This document shows positions 39,417-49,316 of a stretch of 64,000 nucleotides of DNA, in pieces; the first letter of the stretch is position 1, and each line of letters opens with the position of its first letter. The translations under genes and the position numbers were made by a program. The stretch comes from Primula veris (lineage: Eukaryota > Streptophyta > Magnoliopsida > Ericales > Primulaceae), in the NCBI GenBank assembly GCA_963682055.1, contig OY821740.1, positions 31,450,795 through 31,514,794 on the forward strand, given 5' to 3'. The notes below the pieces were generated by a model. It did not search any database, was not told the DNA's origin, and saw only the letters and a list, made by a program, of their open reading frames with translations.

Positions 39417-41765
39417 ATGACAGACCCAGGTCCACAGATTAAAGGGAGGTTGGGTATTTTACGACAGACCGGTCACATTTCTAATCAGACTTGGGATGCT
39501 GGCAGAGAAGCGGGTAGAGGAGATGCCAATAAGATTAGGGTTTATAATTATAGTTGGCAGATACCGACGCCTGAAAGGGTAGTTCATAATATCATTAGGG
39601 CTGGTTTTTACGGTATTTACAGTATAGGTAATTATACCGTAGACCGAGGGTTGATTACAGCCTTAGTTGATAGGTGGCGTGATGAGTCGCACACGTTCCA
39701 TTTTGTCGGGGGAGAGTTGGGGATATCTTTACAGGATGTAGAGATTATGCTCGGTCTGAGGGTGGATGGTCTTGCTGTGACCCGGTCGGAGCGGAATGAC
39801 ACGAAGGCGAGCAGGTTGGCTATGATGGAGAGTTTGTTGGGTGTTAGGCCGGCTGACAATCAAGTCGATCAAAACTGTCTGACAGTTAGACTTGATTGGA
39901 TGTTACAGACCTTCGGTGAATTACCCCCCAACCCTAGTGAGGAGCGTTTACTATATCAGTCTAGGGCTGCCATGCTATTATTACTGGCTGCACATGTGTT
40001 TTCGGATAAGAGCAGTGATCAGATTCCACTCTGGCCTCTGCCATTTCTAGAGGATTTTGACACATGTGCTGAGTATAGTTGGTGATCAGCTCTTCTGGCC
40101 TGGTTAGAGGCTAATCTATGCAGGGTGGTACGTTGTAAGACAACCGGAGTAAGCGGGGCGGTTATGTTTCTGGATATGTGGGCGATTACCAGACTACTGC
40201 CGGTTAGACCGTGTGAAGAGCTGCCGGAAGATGTCGAGCCACCGGAGGGCTTGCCTAGGTTCCCCCTCGGTTACAGGTATGATATTTATTTAGTTTTTGA
40301 ATTGGATTTGCTTTTTTATATTATTGTGTCATCTATCATTTACTTAGCTGCCGGTTATATTTATTGTTTATCGGTTTTTGTTTGTATATTACAGATGGAA
40401 GATGTGGCGGCAAACTAACCTTACGCCATATGTCTACGGACATAATGTGGTCCACATACGTGACCAGTTTGACAATATGTCGCCTGAACAGGTAAATTTT
40501 AATTTTCGTATTATATGTAACTTACGTATTATATGTTGTATATGTTTGCATTGGTCTTATCTTCGCAGAATTTATTACTCGTCTATTTTAAAACCATTGT
40601 TTATATATTCTAATTTGATGATTACAGATAGTGTGGCAACCTTACGGGGATCTTAATCAGTATCCGGAATACTGCACGCGGGGCCGGTATATGTGGCATT
40701 GTTCTGTGCCTCTCATTTGTAATGAGAAGATTGAGTACCACCCCGCGGACAGGTTCATGAGGCAGTTCGGTTTTGTGCAGCGGGTCCCTACGTATATCTG
40801 GAAACCAAGACAGGGTCACGGCAAGGATAGAAGATATGGGATTGGGCAAAAACACGACTGGCCTTTACTAACCGGAGAATTTATAGTCGTGTGGAATGAC
40901 CGCCACACCCGTCTTATTAACGGCGAATATGGCACGGGGACGTCACCGGGTTACATGAAATGGTATAGAGAGCGGACCCGCATCTTCATAAACCCACCTG
41001 AACTTGCCCCGCCCCCTCACGGTTTCCGGGAGAATACGGGTGTCTTCAATAAAATGGTAACTACTAAATCGTTTTTTACTAATAAATCGTTACTTCTTTT
41101 TATGTATATTTCAATACTAATAAATCGTTTTTTATTGTTTTTTTTTACAGAAAGCGATGTTGCGCCGCAGTTTCAAATCGTTCAAACGGCTGAAATCTAA
41201 AACGGACGTGGACTTACTACGTAAGGAGTTCGCTGAAATGGGTATGAATCCGTATGGGTCAGCTGATGAACAGTCGGAGGGGGAGGATGACGATGACGAC
41301 GACGACGACGACGATGGTGATGACGACCTACGTTACGACCCAAGAAATTACACTAGGTCGGCAAGTTGTCGGCGTCCCGACGAAAGAGGCAGAGGGGAAG
41401 GCGAATCTAGTAGCGGCGGTAGAAGAACCAGTGGAGGTCGACCCCCGACTACAGATCAGGGTCCGGGTCCGAGTTCAAGCGGTCATGGTCGTCGTGCTTC
41501 TTTTGCTGGGTCGGGCTACGTTCAGGATGATGTCCCGTTCGAGCATCATCCTAGTCATCAGTCAACCGACAGTTGGAGTCGAGGGTTGACAGTTACATCC
41601 CACGAGCGTGCGCCGCATCCAGAATCGCAGGAGCGACAAAGACGGCGTACGGAGCTAAACGAAATCGAAGAGTCTGCTGAGCCGTCATCCGATAGATTAA
41701 CATCGGCGGGAAAGATGCTCCCTATGTCCAACTTTAAAACATTTAGTCGTTACAAAAAAAAATAA
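39417..41765 (+). pseudogene. Plant mobile domain (PMD-C) gene with one premature stop
   Basis: Four exons join in phase: 39417-40276, 40395-40491, 40628-41056 and 41151-41765 (donors g|gta, acceptors tacag). The open sequence has the plant mobile domain pattern of MAIN/MAIL1 and 'protein phosphatase 7 long form' proteins: WDAGREAGRG, NIIRAGFYGIYSIG, ALVDRWRDESHTFHF, GELGISLQDVEIMLGLRVDG, later HIRDQFDNMSPEQ and PADRFMRQFGFVQ. The last exon encodes a low-complexity tail with an acidic run (about ten Asp), then Gly/Ser/Arg-rich sequence. A TGA at 40083-40085 (codon 223), where family reading expects Gly after YSW, interrupts exon 1; the rest stays open. PMD proteins act in silencing and genome stability in Arabidopsis, and PMD genes are also carried by plant transposons. 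Its role here is unknown. Readthrough, a recent loss, or a sequence error are all possible. Confidence 0.82.
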
Positions 41766-41938
41766 ATGCACTGTTTTTGTATTTGATTTCTATGTTTGAT
41801 TTGTCAGTTTTATTATTAGCTAGGGTTGGAATATTATAAATTCGTAGGTTTAATTTGATTTCTATGTTTGATTTGTACGTTATAAATTCGTAAGTTAAAT
41901 TTGATTTGTATGTTTTAGGACCAATATTGAGTTTTTAC

Positions 41939-42450
41939 AAACCCTAAACCCTAAACCCTAAACCCTAAACCCTAAACTCTAAACCCTAAACCCTAAACCC
42001 TAAACCCTAACCCCTAAACCCTAAACCCTAACCCCTAAACCCTAAACCCTAAACCCTAAATTACAAACCCTAAACCCTAAACCCTAAACCCTAAATTACA
42101 AACCCTAAACCCTAAACCCTAAATTCTAAACCCTGAAACCTAAACCCTAAATTACAAACCCTAACCCTAAACCCTAAACCCTAAATTACAAACCACTTAC
42201 CCTAAACCCTAAAATCTAAACCGTAAACCATAAACCCTAATTTACAAACCCTAAACCCTAAATTACAAACCATAAACCCTAAACCCTAAATTACAAACCC
42301 TAAACCCTAAACCCTATATTAAAAACCTAAACCCTAAATTACAAACCCTAAACCCTAAACCCTATATTAAAAACCATAAACCCTAAATTACAAACCCTAA
42401 ACCCTAAACCCTAAACCCTAAACCCTAAACCCTAAACCCTAAAAAACCCT
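41939..42450. repeat. Interstitial telomere-like array (CCCTAAA)n
   Basis: About 510 bases are made almost wholly of aaaccct units, with scattered variants (aaattacaaaccct, acccctaaa, one ctatattaaaaacc). It is the Arabidopsis-type plant telomere unit, but it lies between two genes of a transposon and is bounded by unique DNA on both sides, so it is not a chromosome end. Confidence 0.95.
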
Positions 42451-42468
42451 AAATATTCTGAAATACAT

Positions 42469-42580
42469 ACAAACCGTACATTTAATGTACGGTTTGTACA
42501 GATTTCATACAAACCGTACATTAAATGTACGGTTTGTATGTATTTTGTGCAAACCGTAAAAGTAATGTACGGTTTGTACC
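42469..42580. repeat. Three internal palindromes related to the MULE ends
   Basis: ACAAACCGTACATTTAATGTACGGTTTGT, its ATTAAAT version, and a decayed third copy (aaaccgtaaaagtaatgtacggttt) stand at about 40-base spacing. They differ from the terminal palindromes by a symmetrical G-to-C change (TAGAT...ATCTA to TACAT...ATGTA). Confidence 0.88.
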
Positions 42581-42655
42581 CCTGATTTTAGCAGCGACGT
42601 TTTACGAATGTACTTTTTGCACTGAATCACCGTAAACAACGTAAAAAAAAAAAAA

Positions 42656-43044
42656 ACTACAAACCGTAAAAGTAATCTACGGTTTGTAGTGTAAATTACA
42701 TTGGATACCATATCTATCAAAATAATTCCGACAACACGTTATCACTTTTGAATTATTATGACTTGACAACCCTATCCGAAAATGACTACTCAATGCATTA
42801 TTAAAGTTTCGAAATGACTACTCCAAAAAAAACACTACAACCCGTAAAAGTAATATACGGTTTGTAGTGTAAATTACATTGGATACCATATCTATCAAAA
42901 TAATTCCGACAACACATTATCACTTTTGAATTATTATGACTTGACAACCCTATCCGAAAATGACTACTCAATGCATTATTAAAGTTTCGAAATGACTACA
43001 CCAAAAATTCACTACAAACCGTAAAAGTAATCTACGGTTTGTAG
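42656..43044. repeat. 178-bp direct repeat with palindromes, upstream of transposase
   Basis: Two nearly identical copies of about 178 bases (from 42656 and 42835) each begin with a half-decayed palindrome, ctacaaaccgtaaaagtaatctacggtttgtag. A third palindrome at about 43012-43044 starts a further copy that is cut short. Confidence 0.9.
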
Positions 43045-43057
43045 TGTAAACTTACCC

Positions 43058-43065
43058 TATAAATA
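43058..43065 (+). promoter_or_regulatory. TATA box of MULE transposase gene
   Basis: TATAAATA, 118 bases before the start codon at 43183. The nearest palindrome ends about 14 bases upstream, so a protein bound there would sit beside the transcription machinery. Confidence 0.7.
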
Positions 43066-43182
43066 TGACTCAATTTTGCCAATTCTAACAAACCATAAAA
43101 TCAAACACAAACACATTTCGGAAATCTCTTAAAAAATCCTCATTTCTCCCCAATAAAATATACAAACAAACCCTATCCGAAA

Positions 43183-45879
43183 ATGAATTACAACTATGGT
43201 TATGACAACAACCAATGGAATAACAACAACAATGCGAATTCATCCAGTGGCTCAAACGATGAGCTAACTGATTATTCGGAGCACTTTGAAGTTGATGAAT
43301 TGACTTGGGAAACAAGGGATGAAATGCTTGCTGATCTTGCTGATGTGGCTGGAAATTGGGGTTTCATCCTTACGATTCGTAGGTCTGGAGGGGGTGATGG
43401 GAGCAGGACACCGTATGTTGATATTGTGTGTGATAAATCGGGGGTTTACGAAAAAAAGAAACCATCTTCCGTAAAATCAGGTACAAAGAAAAAAGACTGT
43501 CCATTTTTCATTAAAGGTTACGTAGTTAATGGTGAATGGATGTGTCACGTAGAAAATGGACAACATAACCACCCACCCCCAACTTACCTCCAAGGTCAAG
43601 CACGACGTGCTCGTTTAACCCAAGATGAAAAAGAAATTGTTAAAACTTTAAGGCAAAGTAGTTTTAAAGTTGGTGCAATATTAGAGGCCATTAAAAATAG
43701 AAATCCTGACAATGTATCAAACACTAAAACGATACATAATTTTTTGGCCGGACTGAAATTTAAAGAACGAGATGGTAGAAACCCGATACAGGAACTGTTT
43801 AATTTGTTGGATAGCCATCGCTACACGTTCTACTATAATATGAACCCATCAACCCATTCCCTTGAGAACTTGTTTTTTGCACACCCCGATTCTATAAGGA
43901 TGTTCAAAGCTTTTCCTGATGTCTTGTTAATGGATTGTACATATAGGACAAACCGTTTTAATATGTCATTTCTAGAAGTCGTAGGAATGACATCAACGAA
44001 CCAAACATATTGTTTAGGTTTTGTTTTCATGAGTGACGAGACACAAGAAAGTTATATATGGGCATTGGAAAAATTTAAAGTTACATTGGAGGGGTGTATA
44101 CTACCTAGGGTGTTTGTAACCGACAGGGAAATGGCCTTATCAAATGCTTTATCCGTTGTTTTTCCCGATTCTCATCATATTTTGTGCACTTTTCATATTG
44201 CAAAAAATGTTTTGAAAAACTGCCGTAAAAAGATCCCTGACGAGGAGTGGCAAACGTTTTTAGATGATTGGGGTTTATTGGTTGATTCTGAGTCGATAGA
44301 GGAGTACAATTATAACCGAACTAATTTCAATACCTCTTACAAATCGTACCCTGCTGTGATTAAGTATGTAGACAAGCTTTTAAATGATTATGCTGAAAAG
44401 TTTGTTGCATGCTATACCAACCACACAACACATCTAGGTAACAGAACTAGCAATCGAGCCGAACAACAACATGCTAAGCTGAAAAGATCCCTTTCCACTA
44501 ATACTGGCACGCTTGAAACTGTTTGGGTAGAGGTGAATAGAATTCTAGAAAAACAGTTTGAGGATATTAAGACGAAGTTGGATAAATGCAAGTCTTATTT
44601 TCCACATTCTGAAAAAACGCCTCTATTTATAAATCTTAGGTCGTATATCACACACTATGCCTTTGATTTATTATTCCAAGAACACAGAAAATGTAGTGGC
44701 CAGGCTGATGAGAATTGTTCTTGCGGTTTTAAATTGTCTCACGGTTTACCTTGTCATCATATTATGAGTGAACATATTTTATTCGGGAAGCCTCTTCCTC
44801 TAGAATATATTCATCCATTCTGGAAAAAATTAGACGTAATTGATGATAATGGGAACACCGATGATTATGGGGTAGAGGGTGATCTAGAAGAGTTTAAAAG
44901 TGTTTATGCTAGCAAAACGAATGTTGAAAAACGGCGTATGAAAACACAACTCCGAGAGATAACCGTACCAGCCAGAACATCCGTCAGTGACCCCGAAGTG
45001 AGAGCAAATAGGGGGAGACCTAGAAAAGGCGACAAATCTAGTAAGAGGGATAAGTCGGGATGGGAGTATGTGGAGGAACAGAGTGCTGGTGCTAGTAGGG
45101 ACAAGGGTAAAGGCAAGGCGGATGAAACACCGGAGGTAAGGGTAAACCCAACTAGGAGGCCGCGAAACCAGAACCCTAAACCCACCCCCAATAGGCCAAC
45201 CTTCCTGTACAGTGACCAAATATGGTTCATGTTACATAGTTACATCGAAACGGTTTATGATGTGCGTGGGGATGGTAACTGTGGGTTCCGGGTAGTTGCA
45301 AATGCGACGGGTAAACAGCATGGGGAAGATGATTGGTACGCGGTAAGATGTGAATTGTTTCAAGAGCTGCAGCAAATGAAAGGTGTTTATTATGAGCTGT
45401 TTGAGAATCTTGACTTTGAAGATTACCGGTATGATTACATTTTATCAAGTTTAAATTTTTATCATGCTACAAATCCCGCACCTTCTGAGAAATGGATGAG
45501 ATTTCCGTCGTATGGTTTTTTAATTGCTTCTCATTACAATATGCCAATTGTATTGTTGTCCTTATGGGAAAATCAAAATGGAGAGGTAAACGTGTGGAAC
45601 TCTACTTTTTTACCTCTTTATACTGGTCCGCCTCAAGGAACGACATATTGGATCCCGACTGTAATGGTGTTCGTCAACAGTTGTCACTATGCTCAGGTTA
45701 TTCCTAAAGAAGGGATCTTCCCAATGCCAGGAATTATAGCACGGTGGGAACAAACACGCACTGAGGCAGCTGCGCCATGGAAGGAACTTTTTCGACCAAA
45801 TTTCAAATTATATATGGCGCTGGAAAAGCAATCGGGGAAGAAAAAAGCAAATGAAGAACCTATAGACCTAAGTCCATAA
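43183..45879 (+). CDS. MULE transposase fused to OTU-type cysteine protease (898 aa)
   Basis: A single intact open frame. Domains by eye: Asn-rich start (1-25); FAR1/WRKY-type zinc finger (about 75-132; C83, C106, H128, H130); MULE transposase core (about 205-450) with the DDE acids D251 in MDCTYRTN, D314 in VTDRE and E427 in NRAEQQH, plus CTFH and KN; SWIM finger near 512-526 (CSCGF...GLPCHH); AT-hook-like RGRPRKG at 610-616; and a C-terminal OTU-like domain (about 685-845) with D697, C700 in GDGNCGFR and H835 in NSCHYAQV. Transposase binds the ends and cuts out the element. OTU domains remove ubiquitin or related modifiers. MULE-OTU fusions are known in plants, but what the protease does for the element is not. 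All catalytic residues are present, so this copy may be functional. The start is the first Met after the TATA box. Confidence 0.93.
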   Translation: MNYNYGYDNNQWNNNNNANSSSGSNDELTDYSEHFEVDELTWETRDEMLADLADVAGNWGFILTIRRSGGGDGSRTPYVDIVCDKSGVYEKKKPSSVKSGTKKKDCPFFIKGYVVNGEWMCHVENGQHNHPPPTYLQGQARRARLTQDEKEIVKTLRQSSFKVGAILEAIKNRNPDNVSNTKTIHNFLAGLKFKERDGRNPIQELFNLLDSHRYTFYYNMNPSTHSLENLFFAHPDSIRMFKAFPDVLLMDCTYRTNRFNMSFLEVVGMTSTNQTYCLGFVFMSDETQESYIWALEKFKVTLEGCILPRVFVTDREMALSNALSVVFPDSHHILCTFHIAKNVLKNCRKKIPDEEWQTFLDDWGLLVDSESIEEYNYNRTNFNTSYKSYPAVIKYVDKLLNDYAEKFVACYTNHTTHLGNRTSNRAEQQHAKLKRSLSTNTGTLETVWVEVNRILEKQFEDIKTKLDKCKSYFPHSEKTPLFINLRSYITHYAFDLLFQEHRKCSGQADENCSCGFKLSHGLPCHHIMSEHILFGKPLPLEYIHPFWKKLDVIDDNGNTDDYGVEGDLEEFKSVYASKTNVEKRRMKTQLREITVPARTSVSDPEVRANRGRPRKGDKSSKRDKSGWEYVEEQSAGASRDKGKGKADETPEVRVNPTRRPRNQNPKPTPNRPTFLYSDQIWFMLHSYIETVYDVRGDGNCGFRVVANATGKQHGEDDWYAVRCELFQELQQMKGVYYELFENLDFEDYRYDYILSSLNFYHATNPAPSEKWMRFPSYGFLIASHYNMPIVLLSLWENQNGEVNVWNSTFLPLYTGPPQGTTYWIPTVMVFVNSCHYAQVIPKEGIFPMPGIIARWEQTRTEAAAPWKELFRPNFKLYMALEKQSGKKKANEEPIDLSP

Positions 45880-46585
45880 TCGGTTTTTTATTTTTAATTT
45901 TATGTAAATTACTATTTTTTTCAATTTGTTGTAAATTTATATGATGTAAACAAATGTTTAATAAATTTGTTTTATGAAATTTAGTTCTATGAAATTTTGT
46001 TGTAAATTTTGTTTAATTTTGTTGTAAATTTTGTTGTAAATTTTGTTTAATAAATTTGTTTTATGAAATTTATAAGTTGATATTCATGTTTGCATATTGC
46101 GTTATACAAGTGTTAAATACAAACCAAAAAAACTTCACAAAAATTGACGATTTAGTTAATGATTCAATAAATATCAACTTATACACTTGACAAAAATATA
46201 ACATGAACCAAAAACATAAAATTTATCAAATCAACTTTTTTGTGTAAATTTGTATAAATTTTGTGTTTATTTTTACAGATTGTTAGAATATTCGTAATTT
46301 ATTTTATGTAAAATTTTAAAAATAAGTCATTTTGTTTTTAAATTTGAAAAAAACAAAATGTCTTATTTGAAAAAAATATCAACTTATACACTTGAAAAAA
46401 ATCAACTTATACACTTGAAAAAAATATCAAATTATACACTTGAAAAAAATATCAAATTTTAAATATAAGGCATTTTTATGTAAAAAAAAAATCATGTTTA
46501 ATTTGAAAAAAATATTCAGTATTTTAATTTTAATTATTAGAATTTTTATTTTAATTTTTATTTTCAAAAAATCTGTGAAATTACA
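45880..46585. other. AT-rich 3' part of MULE
   Basis: Contains repeated 'ttgttgtaaattttg' and 'tcaacttatacacttgaaaaaaat' words. It probably includes the 3' UTR and polyadenylation region of the transposase gene. No gene. Confidence 0.6.
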
Positions 46586-46732
46586 CAGACCGTAGATTAA
46601 ATCTACGGTTTACAGTGATCCACTGTAAACCGTAGATTTAATCTACGGTTTGCATTAATTCAATACAAACCGTAGATTAAATCTACGGTTTACAGTGGAT
46701 CACTGTAGACCGTAGATTTAATCTACGGTCTG
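46586..46732. repeat. Right terminal array of four palindromes
   Basis: Four palindromes with centres ATTAAAT, ATTTAAT, ATTAAAT, ATTTAAT, the same order as at the left. The spacers are again inverted repeats (cagtgatccactg; cattaattcaatg; cagtggatcactg). Confidence 0.9.
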
Positions 46733-46854
46733 TGCGTTTAATAAGAAAAACTGTAGTATCCCTCGATTTCCCTTTTGTTTGGATACGAAAATCCAAAATC
46801 AAAACTCGACCCCTCTTTTTATTGAATTTTATTTTCTCCAAAAAAACCCTAACA

Positions 46855-49316
46855 ATGGGTGGTCACGGAGGTCTAAACATCTTACCACAAAAGAAATGGA
46901 ATGTATACAACTTCGACAACAGAGAAAAGGTCAAAAAAGACGAAGAAACCGCCGCTAAAGACGAGCAGCTTAAGCGCGAACAGTCCCGTAAACGCGATTC
47001 CGAAATCCGGCTTACTCAGCTTCGTAAATCCCGAGCCGGCACCGTCGCTGAGCCGGAGGTGAAGTCGAAGCTGAATCATATTAATCTGTTTGATGGGATT
47101 AAGATATTCGATCCCGATGATGGTGAGAGCAGTGGGAATAAGAAGATGAAATTTGAGGATGATAATTTAATGAAAAATAATATTAAGAGGAAGAAAGAGG
47201 AGGTGGTTAAAGTTGTTTTGCCTGAGGATGAGAAATACAGGTTAGTATTTTGAGATTTAATTTTGATATATTATAAGCTTTGATTGTTTTTTCTATTTTT
47301 GTTTATAAGTTTTGGATTATATGGTTTGTCGGTTTTGTTTGATAACAAGTACAGGTTAGTTTTGGAGTTAGAGATATAAGGAGAAAATCTTATGTAAAAC
47401 TGATTCTTAAATCGGATATATCTAATTTTAAGCTTAGTTGCAGGGTACTCCATCGTAGGTTCTGCTCCGGCGTCGGGAACGCACACCCAATAGACCGGAA
47501 CCCGTAACGGTGTTGGAAAAGGTCTTTTGGTTAATTAAATGTGAATTCAGAGTGTGACTCTTATATTGAAGAAAGATAAAGAAGAATCAAAGGATTCTTA
47601 GCTTATTTGATTTACAATCGAAGTAAAAGGAGTCATAGTGAATGAGACATTCTATATCTATTCTATGTATTACACGTGTATTTCTAATATTTGATAAACA
47701 ATACAACCATAGGAGAACGAGTGCTCAAGATTATATCAAATCTTATACGGTAAGTATTGCTCAAGATCAAATAAAGTCTTATATTGTTCAAGATAAAGTT
47801 ATATGTCTAAATATAAGACATAAAATCTATACATAAATAGTAAATTTCTCTAGACACTCCGGATGACGCTCCCGCACTTTCTTAATCGTCCGCTCCCACG
47901 CACCCGTTTCGTGCAACTAAGCTTTTAAGTCTAATAGTCTGATTTTAGTAGTTGTTGGGTGTTTAGCAATTTACATTGCTATGACCTTGTATTATTTTGT
48001 TACCAAGCTTAAGCTCATTGTCGGAACAGTTTGTTGCTTTAGATTGTTCTCATGTTCTTCATTGTATATCTGAGTTAGGTCAGTTTTATTATATGATACA
48101 CTTACTTACCGGAAAAAAAAAACTATGTAAACAGATTCATCCTCAAATTTAGTGTGCCAAACTGATCAGATGTTTTAGGTTTTATTTTTCATTTATTTAA
48201 GGGTAGTTACTAATTTTCCTCAATATTCCCCGATGTGTCTTGGGTTTTAATTGGTTTTAATTAGTTTTCTAGTTTAAAAAGATGGAAGCTTTCAGCTAAC
48301 TGAGCCTTATATTAAGTACAATTGTATCTGCTTAAAAGGATAGCATGTTAAATCATACAGAAAAAACCATCGAACAACCGGAGATGTGGAAGTGTTAATA
48401 TGCAATTTTTGAGGCACAAAGGTAGTCTCTTTGTAGGAGTTGCTGGAAATAGTGGCAATCCTTCAAATTTCTAGGGCTAGAAAGGGTCTTTACAGTGTTC
48501 AATGTGTAAGTTTTTAGAAATACACTTGATGTGGCAGTTCAACTTCTGCATTTTAGGGCCTCCAAACCTGCAGATTTTTTTTTTGGAAATTATTGAGAAA
48601 GTGACAGTTCTGCTATTGTCAGGCTGCTCAAGCACCGAGAGTGACTTGGTTGCAAAAAATATTGAATATTGGTGTGGTATGGTTTTAATAGCACATGTCT
48701 TCTTCTAGAGCGTCGAGTATTCTTCTATTAAGAGCCTTTTCTTTATGAGATCCAGTACAGAATTTGCTGAAATACGCAGAGCTTGGTATGAAAAATCCGA
48801 TAAGTTTGGGATTATGTGGTACTAAGAAGCGGCTATGCAGGCTATATTGTAGTTAATATTAGCTTTTGAGTGATAGTTATTTTATGTTGATACATTTTAA
48901 TGGGTGTTTCTTACCATGAGCCGCTCAATGACAGTGTATTATGTTCTTGTAAACATCATTATGAATTATTTACATTTATTATTCTTCATGTGAGGTTATA
49001 TTAGATTGTTCCCTACTAAGTAATAATGCCGATCTGCCTCTGCAGGTTAGGGTATGGGGTTGCCGGCAAAGGGGTGAAGTTGCCCTGGTATATGTCAAAG
49101 CCTGTTGATGAAGGGAAATCCAAAAAGAATGACAGCAGTGATGAGGAGGATACAAAGCACGGAACTAAGAGTAGTGGGAAGAAAACACTGGAGCAATTAA
49201 GGGAAGAACGCTTGATGAGAGAGAAGAAAGAGAAGGAGAGAGAGCGAGCTTTGATTACAAATAAGCGCAAAAGAGATGGATGTGGATATAGGGATAGAAG
49301 ATCTTCTAGGTGGTAG
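46855..49316 (+). CDS. LENG1: LENG1-like protein with Cir_N domain (218 aa)
   Basis: Two exons: 46855-47240 (donor tacag|gttag) and 49046-49316 (acceptor ctgcag|gttagg), phase 2, joining to E-K-Y-R-L-G-Y-G. It begins MGGHGGLNILPQKKWNVYN, the start of the Cir_N domain (about residues 8-45) shared by CIR and leukocyte receptor cluster member 1 proteins. A long charged, Lys/Glu/Arg-rich, probably coiled-coil stretch follows, then KGVKLPWYMSKP near residue 138 and an Arg-rich end. Related proteins are nuclear and linked to spliceosomes, but a precise plant role is not established. An in-frame upstream Met at 46732 is rejected, since it lies in the MULE end. The stop TAG is followed at once by GTGAGT, a good donor, so a 3'-UTR intron or an alternative 3' end is possible. 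Confidence 0.88.
47430..47924. mobile_element. Possible 495-bp TIR element in LENG1 intron
   Basis: A 13-base inverted repeat, AAGCTTAGTTGCA at 47430-47442 and TGCAACTAAGCTT at 47912-47924, bounds a block with GC-rich ends (gtactccatcgtaggttctgctccggcgtcggg; ccggatgacgctcccgc) unlike the rest of the intron. A tta/ttta word outside both ends may be the target duplication, as in PIF/Harbinger elements. There is no coding capacity. The family is not recognised. Confidence 0.5.

Larger units (their letters stand above)
37914..46732 (+). mobile_element. 8.8-kb Mutator-like transposon with palindrome-array ends
   Basis: Both ends are arrays of four roughly 27-base palindromes (core ACCGTAGATTAAATCTACGGT or its ATTTAAT form). 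Between them lie a PMD-domain gene (39417-41765) and an intact MULE transposase-OTU gene (43183-45879), both on the plus strand. Simple repeats and telomere-like DNA fill the spaces. Mutator membership follows from the transposase. The outermost 26 bases of the left end equal those of the right end read in reverse. I found no 9-bp target duplication next to these ends. The true ends may lie slightly outside, or the flanks may have changed. The right end is only 122 bases before the LENG1 start codon. Confidence 0.75.

Noticed and set aside
41254..41589. Second open frame in the last PMD exon
   Set aside because: Frame-shifted shadow of the acidic, Gly/Ser-rich tail.
41939..42450. Telomere array read as a chromosome end
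   Set aside because: Unique sequence with genes continues on both sides and the repeats are interrupted by variants.
44884..45230. Two minus-strand frames of about 110 codons
   Set aside because: Shadows of the linker between the transposase and OTU parts.
46732..46854. In-frame upstream start for LENG1
   Set aside because: It begins inside the MULE end, and the family start MGGHGG is at 46855.
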